Assembly (NCBI GenBank): GCA_031216915.1
Contig: CM062296.1
Location: 799,385,022-799,449,021, forward strand
Direction of reading: 5' to 3'
Length of the DNA stretch: 64,000 bases
DNA from: Pictodentalium vernedei
Lineage: Eukaryota; Mollusca; Scaphopoda; Dentaliida; Dentaliidae
A program made the translations under genes and the position numbers. Below, in pieces: positions 1-9,969 of this stretch (positions are counted from its first letter, which is position 1; the number at the start of each line of letters is the position of its first letter). Under the pieces are notes generated by a model. The model saw only the letters and a list, made by a program, of their open reading frames with translations, had not been told where the DNA came from and did no database searches.

Positions 1-163
1 AGCATCAACAAATTCACAATCTGAGGACCTCATTTTGAAAATGACAGGTTGCTTGTTCAGAATATTTCAGCCTTTTCGACCCACTGAGATATTCTAGACA
101 ATTGAATCTAAAAATATACTGAGGGAAAAAGGGAACACAAGTTCAAATTTGGTAATATTATTA

Positions 164-302
164 GTTACCCTGTGTCTGATCACGTGGTACGGGTTTTTAC
201 CTACCCGAAGCCAGCCGTATCCCATGAGGCCGAAGGCCTCGTGTGATACGGCTGGCTTCGGGTAGGTAAAAACCCGTACCACGTGATAAGACACGGGGTA
301 AC
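164..302. repeat. Near-perfect palindrome, about 65-bp arms
   Basis: The sequence from GTTACCC at 164 is mirrored by GGGTAAC ending at 302, with a tiny GAGGCC/GGCCTC centre. Only a few mismatches separate the arms. The ORF that crosses it only translates the palindrome. This is probably a small foldback MITE, but no clear target duplication is visible. Confidence 0.85.
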
Positions 303-444
303 GAATTTATCTATTGACTTTCCGTTTTAGAAGTACAATCTATTTCATGTGTGAACACACACAGCATGAGATCTTTTATCTTCCATTGTTGAGCCATACA
401 GGTTTCTGTGGAATTTTTGTGCAAAAGAGTTTTTGTGAAAATAT

Positions 445-590
445 GCCGATATGACTAGTATAAAAAAATTATTGAATTTCTTTTTTGTCTCAAAAACATA
501 GCGTATGAATCCCACAATGGAGGGTACTCGACAAGCTCATTCCAATAAGGGGTCATGAGCTATATTTTGGAGATAATAAAAAAATAAAAT
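445..590. repeat. Degenerate foldback, same family as the 1446-1590 hairpin
   Basis: It shares the succession TTTTTTGTCTCAAAAACATA, a GGGTCAT motif and a central CTCGAC with the palindrome at 1446-1590, but the two arms have drifted apart. It is an old copy of that family. A further trace lies near 26025-26080. Confidence 0.5.
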
Positions 591-711
591 ATAATACATG
601 TACACTGTAAAACTGGAATGACGCGTCTTCTACGGGGTATGGACAATTTGTAGATTTCGGAACTAAGCTTCCACTGGGTATGGGAAATTTGTCAGCGGCT
701 GGGCGGACGTA

Positions 712-1152
712 GACTCTAAAAACTAAAGTGTTAAAAACTACACTTGAAGTGCTGTATTTAACACTTACTAAGTGCTGAACTAGCACTTTGTTCAAGTGTA
801 GATATCCCAGAACTTGATAGGTGTTACAATAATAGCACTTGACAAGTGTAATGTCGCGACACTTAAATGGAAACAACGCAGATGACGCGGATCAGGCTCG
901 AACTCTCATCATCTGCGTTGTGTCCTTTTAATTATGTACCCACCAAGAGCAAATCAAATTATGGACGATTCTGGAAGAACCACCAATGCTAGACACATGG
1001 GAAGTGCCAACCATTCAAGTTTCAGATGTCTGAAGATTGTAATGTCTAAGTGCTTAAAGCAATGCGCTTTGAGTGTAAAAATCAAACCATAATAGTTAGA
1101 ATGGGTTTAACACCTTGAAAGTGTCAGTTTTAACACTTTAGTTTTTAGAGTG
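712..1152. mobile_element. TA-flanked MITE, 441 bp
   Basis: The terminal inverted repeats read ACTCTAAAAACTAAAGTGTT at the left and its complement at the right end. TA dinucleotides sit immediately outside (710-711 and 1153-1154), as expected for a Tc1/mariner-type target duplication. The interior has no transposase. It holds a second partial inverted repeat around 880-925 (CATCTGCGTTGT). Confidence 0.8.
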
Positions 1153-1412
1153 TATCGTGGGTTTCAATGAATATGGTCTCATACCACGTATCTATCAACC
1201 AATCAAATAAAAAAATTCACTTTAGTCAATAGATAAAATCTTTTTATCCGTAGACCAAACGTAGTAACATTTGGTACATAGCGTCATCAGTGTACTGTCT
1301 GAAGAGTCTCTGGGTAAAATTCAGTCAACCATGACCACGCGCGGCGCTGCATGCTTTCAACAGAGTTTTTGGCAAAGTGCGCATCCGGGGAACTCTCACA
1401 TGCTATGGGCTA

Positions 1413-1661
1413 TAACCCTTTACCTAACATGAAAATCAGACGACACTTGCAAAAAAAATTCTTGAATAACTAATTTTTTTCATTTTTTGTCTCAAAAACA
1501 TAAGTTATGACCCCTCGTTGGAACGAGCTCGACGAGCTCGTTCCAACGAGGGGTCATAACCTATGTTTTTGAGACAAAAAATGAAAATATTTTGAAAATT
1601 AATTGGCGATTTTTGAGAATAGCGCTGGCCGGTTTTGGCCGTTACGTTGGGTAAAGGGTTA
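1413..1661. mobile_element. Palindromic MITE inside the Tc1 leader
   Basis: The short ends TAACCCTTTACC and GGTAAAGGGTTA flank a long hairpin. Its arms run inward from 1446 and 1590 and meet at GAGCTCGACGAGCTC. The paralogous leader at 38600-38630 lacks this stretch and joins its two flanks directly, which confirms an insertion. The same termini reappear at 29225-29387. Confidence 0.75.
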
Positions 1662-1731
1662 AAACCATACCAAATCGAAGTTTTGAAAAGTACACATCGA
1701 TTGTACATTTCATTTTAATTCGATAAACCAG

Positions 1732-2767
1732 ATGCCGCGACTGCCCGAAGTTGATAGGTGTAGGGATATTGCTCTGATTATGCAGGGCCAATCGCAACGT
1801 TTCGTCGCCCACCAATTTGGGGTCCATGAGTCAACAATAGCTCGTTTAGTTGGATGTCTCAGGGGCCACAGGGAGATTAGTTGACCGTCCCAGGATCGGA
1901 TGTCCGCGCGTTACGTTGCCTCGTCAAGATAGAGGCATACGTCTATCACACGTCCATAACCGATTTCACACGGCGACGGCGACAGAGACAGTGGGTCAGT
2001 GTTGGCACTCATGGTCGCCGAGTGTGTTCAGCAAAAGTTAGGGATCAGTTGCGGGAATTCAATTTAAGACCGTGATGTCCCTACGTCGGTCCGCTACTTA
2101 GACCCAGGCTACGTCAACGTCGATTGCAATACCTGTGGGCACATTCACCAAATTTGTTTCCACTTGGCCCACTGGAGAGTGACGACGTGTGTTATTCATT
2201 GAGGAGTCTCGGTTCACGCTTTGCAGGTCAGATGGGCGACAACGTTGCTATCGATGTTGCGTTAAAAAGAACAGATTCGGGCGAGGGTCTGTTATGTTTT
2301 TTTCTTGGGGCGGGGGGGGGGGGGGTGGATTTCTCATGGTGTGAAAATACCTCTCGTGGTCATTCAGGGCAATCTTACAGTCGTACGATATCGGGATCAG
2401 GTCCTCATGCCTCGCGGCCTTCCACTTAACTATGCGCGTAACCTTACATTGCAGCAGGATAATGCGAGGCCGCATGTTGCTAGGGTTTGCCGTGACTTCC
2501 TCAACCAGTTCCCGATTGGCCACCCTACAGTCCAGATTTGTCACAGATCTGTGGGACGAGCTGGACGGGGTGGGGTGTGAGGGGTGGTTGGGGGGGGGGG
2601 GGGTCAGGAAGCACGTCACCGTCCCGAACAAGGTCGCTCAGCTCACGCAATCCCTTCCTCAGGAGTGGAATAACATCCCACAAAGGATCATAAACAACGT
2701 GATGGGGTCAATGGTAAGAAGAGTTAGAGCAGCGACTGAATCCCGGGGTGGGAACACCCGCTATTGA
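1732..2767 (+). pseudogene. Tc1-like DDE transposase, broken
   Basis: Reading from the ATG at 1732 gives a Tc1-type N-terminal helix-turn-helix (MPRLPEVDRCRDIALIMQGQ) and then a GRPR-like segment. Downstream, in shifting frames, are the family hallmarks: a GGISHGV block, LQQDNARPHVAR with the second catalytic Asp, and a C-terminus ending in NTRY. The frame is lost near 1860 through an extra G and again further on. Two G14 runs (2312-2325, 2590-2603) have expanded inside codons that are normally glycine- or arginine-rich. The DE-containing middle is unreadable. It is surely inactive. Confidence 0.8.
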
Positions 2768-3179
2768 TTTTGATCAGGAAATGGCGTAGGGTACCCAGGT
2801 TTGAACCTATCCATGCAAACGCCGTATGTTTTAAGCAACAAAACTGGTCAAAATTTAATCAGTAATGAAAATATAACATCAAAATGCTAGCAATAAAATA
2901 ATCATCCTTAATACATTTCAAATATTCACAATTTTCCGCTAGTATATTATAAAAATGCATTTTCTTTGAATCAACAGAAGACACATTTCTCAATTGAGAC
3001 TTGATTTGACCGAATCTTTCATGACATCAGCTGCTGTTTTATAAATACGTCGTGTGTTCCACCAGTGATGTTAATATCTTGATGTTTGCAATGCTAATAA
3101 AATACTTATTGATTAGAATATTTCTACCTGGGGAACGAAAGAATACTTGTATATCTTTGAGAATATAGGGACGTTATGT
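2768..3179. other. No gene recognised
   Basis: The first 90 bases are the 3' flank of the Tc1 family (shared with 11251-11343). The rest is AT-rich sequence in which I see no coding or repeat structure. Confidence 0.6.
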
Positions 3180-3296
3180 GGGCGAGTGGGGGAGGGGGTG
3201 GGGGTTTCGGGTGGGTGGGTTGGTGGGTTGGTGGACAGGTGGGTTTTTCAGGCAGACAGGTAGGCAGGCAGGTAGGTAGGTAGGTATTTTAAACTG
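3180..3296. repeat. G-rich tetranucleotide array
   Basis: A run of drifting units (GGGT, GGTT, GGCA, GGTA) on the plus strand abuts the 3' end of Penelope-like copy A. It is a degenerate relative in style of the array at 11369-11550. Confidence 0.8.
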
Positions 3297-3705
3297 AGAA
3301 AACGCACTGGCACAGATGTTTACTGAGAAACATTTTTTACTTTTTATATGCCACTTAATAATAATGAGCCGCGCAGAAGGACAAAATGTCCAATCCATCC
3401 GCCTCTCCCTTCCCACCCATGCAGTACCCAGTCAAAAAGCTGGGCTTTTTGATCGGGAACTGCATTGACAGGACAAAGTAAAAAAGGATTTCGGCGTCCC
3501 CATTGGGTCACAAACATCTGAAAAGTTTTTTATTGTTTTTTTTATACATTTTTTTGTTTTGTTTTAAATGGGCCAGACTGGCCTCCTGGAAAAGTTTTTT
3601 TTATAGAGTTAAAGATAGAGAGAAAGGAAACTGGTTAACCTGACTGGCAAAAACTGAAGTTTTTTCTATTCCCCGGTGGGTTCAAGTTTGGCCCTAACGA
3701 GGAGA

Positions 3706-5510
3706 TTACGCAGGCTTCTGTTTTATCGGTAGTCGATGATAGGTCTGATTTAGTGGAACTGACAATTTTGAATTCACCAAATTAAATTCCTCCTTTAGTA
3801 TTTTGGAGATTTCAACATTGTTTCTGTTATAAGTTAGAATGAATGGAATGATGGACTGTTTTTCGAATTGTCCTCTATACTTATTTATTCCCACAGGCCA
3901 TTGTGTTTGAAGACAGTCGATCCAGAAAGCTTCTCTTTGTTTTCTGTACTCGTCTGTTTCCAACTCGATCTCTTTAATAGGCGGTTGCTCAGAGGGGTGA
4001 ATTTCGAAATTTTCTAATGAATGGCCTACTGGAGTATCATAATTGTGTTTTATATCCAGTTTCTGCCGTGTAGCTCGTTCACGGAATGGATTCTGAGTTT
4101 CACCAACACACTGCTTTCGACAGCGATTACAAGTGATGAGATAAACCACGTTAGGTGAATCACAATGGAGGAAGCTGCGAATCTGGTAGTGATTTTTTGT
4201 TTGTTCTGACGAAAATTCATCTTTTTTATCCGGATTAAAGTGTGTAATCTGCAGTGAGGCTTGCACAATGCACAACTGCGCCTTTTTTGACATGTTATAC
4301 TTTATTGTTTTCAATTTTTGATGGTTCAAAATCATTGATATTTCAAACATTTTCCAATTTCCTAAGAGTTTCAGATTTTAGAATTCTGAGGAGGCGAGTT
4401 GAATATCCCCTCGACCTCAGTGACCTGAAGAGAATAGAACAAGCCTCGTTGAAATTTATCGCATCACTCGAATTGCGTTGAAACCGTATGAGCTGTGATT
4501 TTATGATGCCCTTGAAAGTGTGGGGTGGATGGAAAGATTTGGTATGTAAAAGTTGATGTGAATCGGTTGGTTTGAAAAATACACTGCAAAAAATATAGGT
4601 TCTCTTTAGAACCCAAACTGGTTCTAATCTTGTCCCTGAGATGGAACCAGTTCTGTTTAAACAGTATTTATTTTGAATCAAATAAATTTATAACGATTAA
4701 CATTAAATATTAACTGAATTAAACATAAATTGAGGGGGTTTCAGCCGTAAGTTTAGAGCTTATACGAGGTTGTCTCAAATCATTATTAAGCAAAGGAGAT
4801 ATGAACAGTTGGCATGTCGAACCAGTTTTGGGTCTATACAGAACCAAAACTGGTTCGATATGCCAACTGTTCACATCTCATTTGTTTCAAAATGTTTGAC
4901 GACTGCGTTGAATAAGTTCCAGGTTTACTGCTGAATCTACTTCAGTTCATGTAATATTCTGTTAAAATTGAATGCTAATCTTGGTAAATGTATTTGATTT
5001 GAAATAAAATACTGTTTAAAGAGAACTGGTTCCATCTCAGGGACAAGATTAGAACCAGTTTTGGTTCTAAAGAGAAGCTATATTTTTTGAAGTGTACTTT
5101 ATAGTCTTTATTTTTACGAAGGTTCACAAGCGCTCCCTTTTCACTAGCTGTTAAGTTGTTTTTATCGGAGAGTAGGGTTAAATCAAAAACTCGTTCAGTA
5201 ACCTGTTTACCGGCCTGTATAATTTCAGGATCGACCGCGCTATCGGGGGGTGTCCACCCTGTAGATGCTGTAAATGGAGGTTTTTCCCCCCTTCGTTTTT
5301 GAAGAAGTCTGCAAGTTTCAATTCTCTATGAAGACATAGATAATCAGAAGGTGGAAGTTTTGCCCCCATGCCTGTTTTCGGCCTTGGAGTTGGTATAAAT
5401 GTTAGACCGCGATCTAATAAAGATTTCTCTGCGGGTGTTAGGTTATCGGTGCCAGACAGGTTAACCACATTTGTTCCTAACCCAAGATCTTCGAGGCGAT
5501 TGTTACCTTG
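3706..5510 (-). pseudogene. Penelope-like RT plus GIY-YIG endonuclease, core deleted
   Basis: The first part (about 5510-5178) has the Penelope RT N-terminal signature LTPAEKSLLDRGLTFIPTP. The C-terminal part has KPTDSHQLLHTKSFHPPHT followed by a basic linker. The endonuclease shows VVYLITCNRCRKQCVGET, matching the GIY-YIG start and a zinc-finger-like Cys pair, then a PFRERATRQ helix. The catalytic YLDD block is absent because of the internal deletion, and a 513-bp MITE sits at the deletion point. It cannot make a working enzyme. PLE assignment is by motif memory and fairly secure. Confidence 0.75.
4582..5094. mobile_element. TA-flanked foldback MITE inside Penelope copy A
   Basis: The ends are CACTGCAAAAAATATAGGTT and, reverse-complemented, CACTTCAAAAAATATAGCTT. 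The arms extend for about 90 bp with motifs GAACCAGTT and GTCCCTGAGA. A second palindrome sits in the middle (about 4795-4885). TA lies on each side (4580-4581, 5095-5096). Copy B at 10866-10880 shows the uninterrupted target AAATACTTTATAG, which proves the insertion and its TA duplication. Confidence 0.9.
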
Positions 5511-5518
5511 GCCTTGAA

Positions 5519-6511
5519 TTAGTTTAAAGATGATTCGTGATTGGGTACGTTTTCCTGTGCTAAATTTGATCTTCTAAACAAAAGAATTTTCTTTCGAATA
5601 TTGGGAAGGTGCCAAGTATGTTTTTGAATGCCGCCCTGATGCCGAAACTTGAAGAATTTGGTCTCAAAATGGCGGCTCGGCGATACTGATTTGCGGTTCA
5701 TTACCGGCGATTTCAGTTTTTCCGAGTACGAAGCAACTGGTTGAACTGCGGAGGAAGTAGACGCTACAGGAGAAGAGCTAAGAGAAGAAACAGGACCACC
5801 ACCGGTCGCGGTATCCAACTTGGAATTGTCCAAGGCCAAACGTGTGGCGAGAGACAATTGCAAGTTGGGCCGCTTACCTGGAGTGAAAGAAGAGGTAGAA
5901 AGAGAAGGCGAAGAAAGAGATCGTGACTGGGCACGTTTTCCTGTACGTTCAGGCAATAGAGTTGCACAAGTAGCGGCCTTGGGACTACCACTCGTACCAC
6001 GTCTTGCCTCCTCGGGGTTTAGAGTCGAAATATAAGACTGGAAAGCCATGATAGTCTTATCAGACGACTTGGTCTTGAAATTCTTTTTACCCCATTTCAA
6101 GGCTTGAATGACTGCCTTGTCAAAGTCCAGGTTCTTTGATGATTTGGCCGAAATAACCTGTGACTTTAAATTTTGTAAACAACTTTCATAATGGGAAACG
6201 AGCCCGGCCAAGATCTCATGTGCTCAACTCAGATGTGTTCTCCTGAGATTGGAGAAAACATCAGAATTGGGCAAGACAGGTTTTAGGAAGGCACTCATGT
6301 CATCCAATCTGTTCTGTAATGTTTTGGGAAATGTTCCATCTGCCAAATGGCCTTGCAACAGACCAAGGTGGTGAAAACCCTGTATTACCCGAAATAGTGC
6401 CATGACCAATCTGGAAAAATCTCCATAAGATGGGTCAAAGGTCCCCTTTCCTGGGGGATGAGCAGTGCTGTGTGGAATAGTTTTCCTTTTATTATTTTTT
6501 CTAAAAACCAT
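5519..6511 (-). pseudogene. Penelope-like ORF1, one in-frame stop
   Basis: The two open stretches 6511-6224 and 6211-5519 lie in the same frame and are separated by a TGA at 6224-6226. The first half carries a short conserved region (DFSRLVMALFRVIQGFHHLG). The second half is Ser/Pro-rich and basic (KRAQSRSLSSPSLSTSS), as in low-complexity gag-like proteins that precede the RT. A piece of it is repeated at 7604-7870. Function is unknown; position suggests an RNA-binding or accessory protein. Confidence 0.6.
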
Positions 6512-6530
6512 TGTTGACAGAATGTCCTCC

Positions 6531-7053
6531 CCTTAAATAACTAATAAATAAAACTAAAATGATATAACAAATAAAAAAGTTTTTTGAAGTAACTGATGCT
6601 ACCTTTTTGTGTCTTTGGTTGATCTTCAATACTTCCTAGTTCTAAGAATCCATCCGGCTTAACTAGTTTCGCGTATGGTTTGCTTTTTCAAAAGCCTTAG
6701 AGAACAATGAGTTTGAGGTAAAGGAACAAGCCACTTATTTAAAATTATGGGTGGGCGGGTCAGTTTGTCTTTTTTTTATTTACTTAATCTTATTTGTTTT
6801 ACAAGGATTGGCGAACAAGTTATGCAACTTATATTAACGCCTCTCCTTGGCCCAATGGCGTAGGTGTGTGGGATGACCTTCACAGCGGCAACTTCGTGAC
6901 CTAGCTCTTCTCGAATACTGCGAAGAGACCTTTAGCCTGCATGGAGTGTGTCTCTCTCCCAGGGACGCCGGGGCGAATTTCGGATTGGGGTGGGAGGAGG
7001 GGGGAGGTGGGCTGGGGGGGGGGGGTGGTAAGGGCATGACGGACCGACCCTAA
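6531..7053. other. No gene recognised; G-rich stretch
   Basis: AT-rich sequence passes into a G-rich block at 6975-7030, including a run of 12 G at 7014-7025. The reading frames over this block are low-complexity proline-rich translations of it and are not credible genes. Confidence 0.6.
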
Positions 7054-7148
7054 TTTATTAACACTCAGTATACAAACCACGAATACTATTCTCGATTGTG
7101 TCACAATCGAGAATAGTATTCGTGGTTTGTATACTGAGTGTTAATAAA
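7054..7148. repeat. Perfect palindrome, 95 bp
   Basis: TTTATTAACACTCAGTATAC at the left is answered exactly at the right end, with the centre at ATTGTGTCACAAT. The perfection of the arms suggests a young foldback or recent gene conversion. Confidence 0.9.
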
Positions 7149-7603
7149 CTCAATTTTTGACATGATGTGAAAAATATACGCAGTTCACGTTTGATACGAT
7201 TATGCCCCCCCCCCCCCCCCCCACACATACACACAGCCACAGGCGGCCTGTGTGAGGGTCTGAATCTTATCAAACGCGACTGGCAACTTTTACTTGATAA
7301 CCCGCACATTCATTCAAGGGGCGAACAAAGAATGACTAATGATCATGTCTTTTGGGTTATCCCCCCTTAACCGTTACACAAGACAGTGACTGACATTTCT
7401 CGCGGAAACTGGATACAAGAATGTCGTCGAAACATATTTAGGCTTGGTCGTTTATCAGACAGAGCAGCCCCATCCAAGGAAAAAGATATGGTTGGGGGGC
7501 TAAAGCCTCCCTAGCCCCCTCCCCCGGCTCCGGCGTCCCTGTCTCCGCACAGAGGACAGCCATTTTATGTCCCCATCCGATAGGACGGTACGCTGTGACA
7601 GCA
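7149..7603. other. Homopolymer-rich spacer
   Basis: It contains a C18 run at 7205-7222 within an imperfect inverted pair (GTTTGATACG near 7178 and TATCAAACGC near 7269). Beyond that I see no gene. Confidence 0.5.
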
Positions 7604-7880
7604 TCAACCCCACAATTGATGCTGACAGAGAGAAGGCGAAGAAAGAGATCGTGATTGGGCACGTTTTCCTGGACGTTGAGGCAATGGAGTTGCACAAGTA
7701 GCAGTCTTGGGACTACCACTCGTACCACTTCTTGCCTCCTTGGGGTTTAGAGCCGAAATATAAGACTGGAAAGCCATGATAGTGTTATCAGACAACTTGG
7801 TATTGAAATTATTTTTACCCTATTTGAAGGCTTGAATGACTGCCATGTCAAAGTCCAGGTTCTTTGATGATATGGTGGAA
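7604..7880 (-). pseudogene. Fragment of Penelope-like ORF1
   Basis: The minus-strand reading IMAFQSYISALNPKEARSGT closely matches the ORF1 segment of copy A at 6050-5980. The similarity runs over about 240 bp and then stops. It is a third, truncated copy of that ORF, lying between copies A and B. Confidence 0.75.
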
Positions 7881-8717
7881 ACTGACAAATTAGACATTAA
7901 CCAATTAATCTCAGCTTACATGTAGGTGTGAAATTCAACGCTCATTGTTTCGCATGTGTTTTCTCTCAAAAAGCTCGAGTTCTCTAAGATAAAACAGTTA
8001 TCAAGCACAGCGTGAGGTACTTTGTTTTATAGTCCAAAGTGAAGGCAAGTTTGTTTTCAACTTTGATTTGAGATGTAATACACCTGCTCCCATGTTCTTT
8101 CAATGTGGGAAATGTGTCGATCGCTTCAATCAACGAGAAGAAATTTGAAGACAAAATTGTTTTACAAGTTAAATTTCGAAGCTCCGCTCAGAGAAAGTTT
8201 TCTCCGTGAGAGAGCATTAAAATTACGAGTGTACAATTCGAAAACCCACCCAGATATTGCGGTAAAATAGATCAAATAAAGATTTAGTCAGCTGTAGGAA
8301 GGGTCAAAATAAAAACAAAAAATGAGAACAATTCTTTTGAAGATGTTTCAGCACCATGCGACACCATATCTGGTCAGTAACTCCCACAGCGCTCGGTAAT
8401 CCGGTCCCACATTCTAGCTAAAGGTCCTCTATGAGTTCTTCCAGTCAGAGCTATGAGAGCGAACCCCCAGGGCATCAACGCAAGTCACCAACCACAATGT
8501 CCCAAACCGCTCGGACCCCCAAAACAGTGTATGGTGACTGACCTATTGATGTAAAACCCCAATCCGATTATTCCCCGACGGAAAGTAATAAAATAGACCG
8601 AGGTAAATTTTCGCAAAACGTAATTAGGTAGGGATTGCCTGAAAATTGCAACATTGTTTGAAAATACTTTTTTCATAAAATTAAGAAGAATTTCATTTGG
8701 GCATATCTGTGATCTGG
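7881..8717. other. No gene recognised
   Basis: The open frames are short and show no motif. The last 15 bases (8703-8717, ATATCTGTGATCTGG) are the left target duplication of the SINE that follows. Confidence 0.6.
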
Positions 8718-9072
8718 TGGGAGCGCGGTGTCTCAGTGGTAGACTGTTGGACTTCTATGCTAGAGGTCCCGAGTTCGATCCCCGTCCGGGACGACCCGCA
8801 TTGTGTCCTTGGGCAAGGCACTTTATCCCGGTTGCCCACATGGGGGCACGATGACGCCGTGTACTAAGGCGTACTGCACGACGATGGTGCACATGTCTTC
8901 AACCGCTGTAACCCTGTTTTAGCAGAGCTTGAACAGAGTTAGAATGTTGAGGAGCTGACAGTTGCTCGTCGTTGCTCTGTGCTTCTCTCCGGGTACTCCG
9001 GCTTCCTCCACACGTAAAACTGTGACGGTCACGATTAGCCATTGTGCATAAGCATGTAACCTTAAACCCCAA

Positions 9073-9127
<55 letters not shown>

Positions 9128-9129
9128 AT
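8718..9129 (+). mobile_element. tRNA-derived SINE, full length (SINE-1)
   Basis: The 5' head folds like a tRNA, with an A-box-like TCTCAGTGGTAGACTG and a B-box GAGTTCGATCC. The body has TTGTGTCCTTGGGCAAGGCA, and the tail is (AAAT)n. A 15-bp target duplication ATATCTGTGATCTGG flanks it (8703-8717 and 9130-9144). That is the mark of LINE-mediated insertion and indicates a fairly recent event. Confidence 0.92.
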
Positions 9130-9240
9130 ATATCTGTGATCTGGCTCTCGCAAGCAGGTATTTTAAACTGAGAAAATGCACTGGCACAGATGTTTACTGA
9201 GAAACATTTTTTCTTTTTATATGCCGCTTAATAATAATGG

Positions 9241-9608
9241 TGGGGCGCGGCGGCTCAGTAGGTAGAGGTGCAGGCTGCAAGCCGAGAGATCCTCGGTTCG
9301 AATCCCACCTGCAGCAACTGCGTTGTGTCCTTGGGCAAGACACTTCACCCCCATTGCAGACGTGGGGGGGGGGGGGGGCACGGTGACGTTGTGTACTAAG
9401 GCGTACTGCACGTCGATGGTGCACTGTCTTCAACCAATGCTAATCCTGCTTGTGTGGAGTTAGTATGTTGGGGAGCTGACAGTTGCTCGCCGTGGCTCGG
9501 TGGTTCTCTGCGGGTACTCCGGCTTCCTCCGCCCGTAAAACTGTCGAGGCCATGGTTAGCCATTGTGCAGAAATATGTTACCTTACCTTAAACACCAATA
9601 AATAAATA
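9241..9608 (+). mobile_element. tRNA-derived SINE (SINE-2)
   Basis: The tRNA-like head has an A box GGCTCAGTAGGTAGAG and a B box GGTTCGAATCC. The body shares TTGTGTCCTTGGGCAAGACA and the downstream blocks with SINE-1, and includes a G15 run at 9364-9378. The tail is AATAAATA. The target duplication TAATAATAATGG lies at 9229-9240 and 9609-9620. It inserted into the Penelope copy B tail. Confidence 0.9.
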
Positions 9609-9969
9609 TAATAATAATGGTATGTTGCGACCAATGAGCCGCTCCGAAGGACTAAATGTCCAATCCACTCGCCCCTCCCATCCCTTTCCATGCAGTACCC
9701 AGTCAAAGCTGGGCTTTTGACCGGGACCTGCATCGACAGGACAAAGTAAAAAAGAATTTCGGCGTCCCCATTGGGTCATAAACATCCGAACAGTTTTTTA
9801 TTGTTTTTTTATATATTTTTTTGTTTTGTTTTAAATGAGCTAGACTGGCCTCCTGGAATTTTTTTTATAGAGTTTAAGGTAGAGAGAAAGGAAACTGGCT
9901 AACCTGACTGGCAAAAGCTGAAGTGTATTCTATTCCCCGATGGGTTCAAGTTTGGCCCTAATGAGGAGA

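Larger units (their letters stand above)
1216..2860 (+). mobile_element. Decayed Tc1-like transposon
   Basis: The leader, the broken transposase frame and the 3' flank together match two other pieces in the window: 38430-38762 (5' leader and N-terminus) and 11066-11343 (C-terminus and 3' flank). That shows one transposon family. The exact ends are not clear to me. A MITE at about 1413-1661 is inserted in the leader. Confidence 0.7.
3297..6530 (-). mobile_element. Penelope-like retroelement, copy A, internally deleted
   Basis: Minus-strand order is ORF1 (6511-5519), the N-terminal part of the reverse transcriptase (about 5510-5102), a MITE, the C-terminal end of the RT domain (4577-4343), then a GIY-YIG endonuclease (4350-3706) and a 3' tail to about 3297. 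Copy B at 9157-11064 matches the tail, the endonuclease and the distal RT. The central RT core is missing in copy A: the frame jumps from an N-terminal RKNKDYK segment to VFFKPTDSHQ. The junction uses GACTATAAAG, which copy B also carries at its 3' side. Confidence 0.75.

Noticed and set aside
1850-2631. Separate small genes on both strands
   Set aside because: The plus-strand ones are fragments of one Tc1 transposase in shifting frames, and the minus-strand one is their shadow through G runs.
8718-8790. tRNA gene
   Set aside because: The A and B boxes belong to the head of a SINE with a complete body, tail and target duplication. The stems are imperfect.
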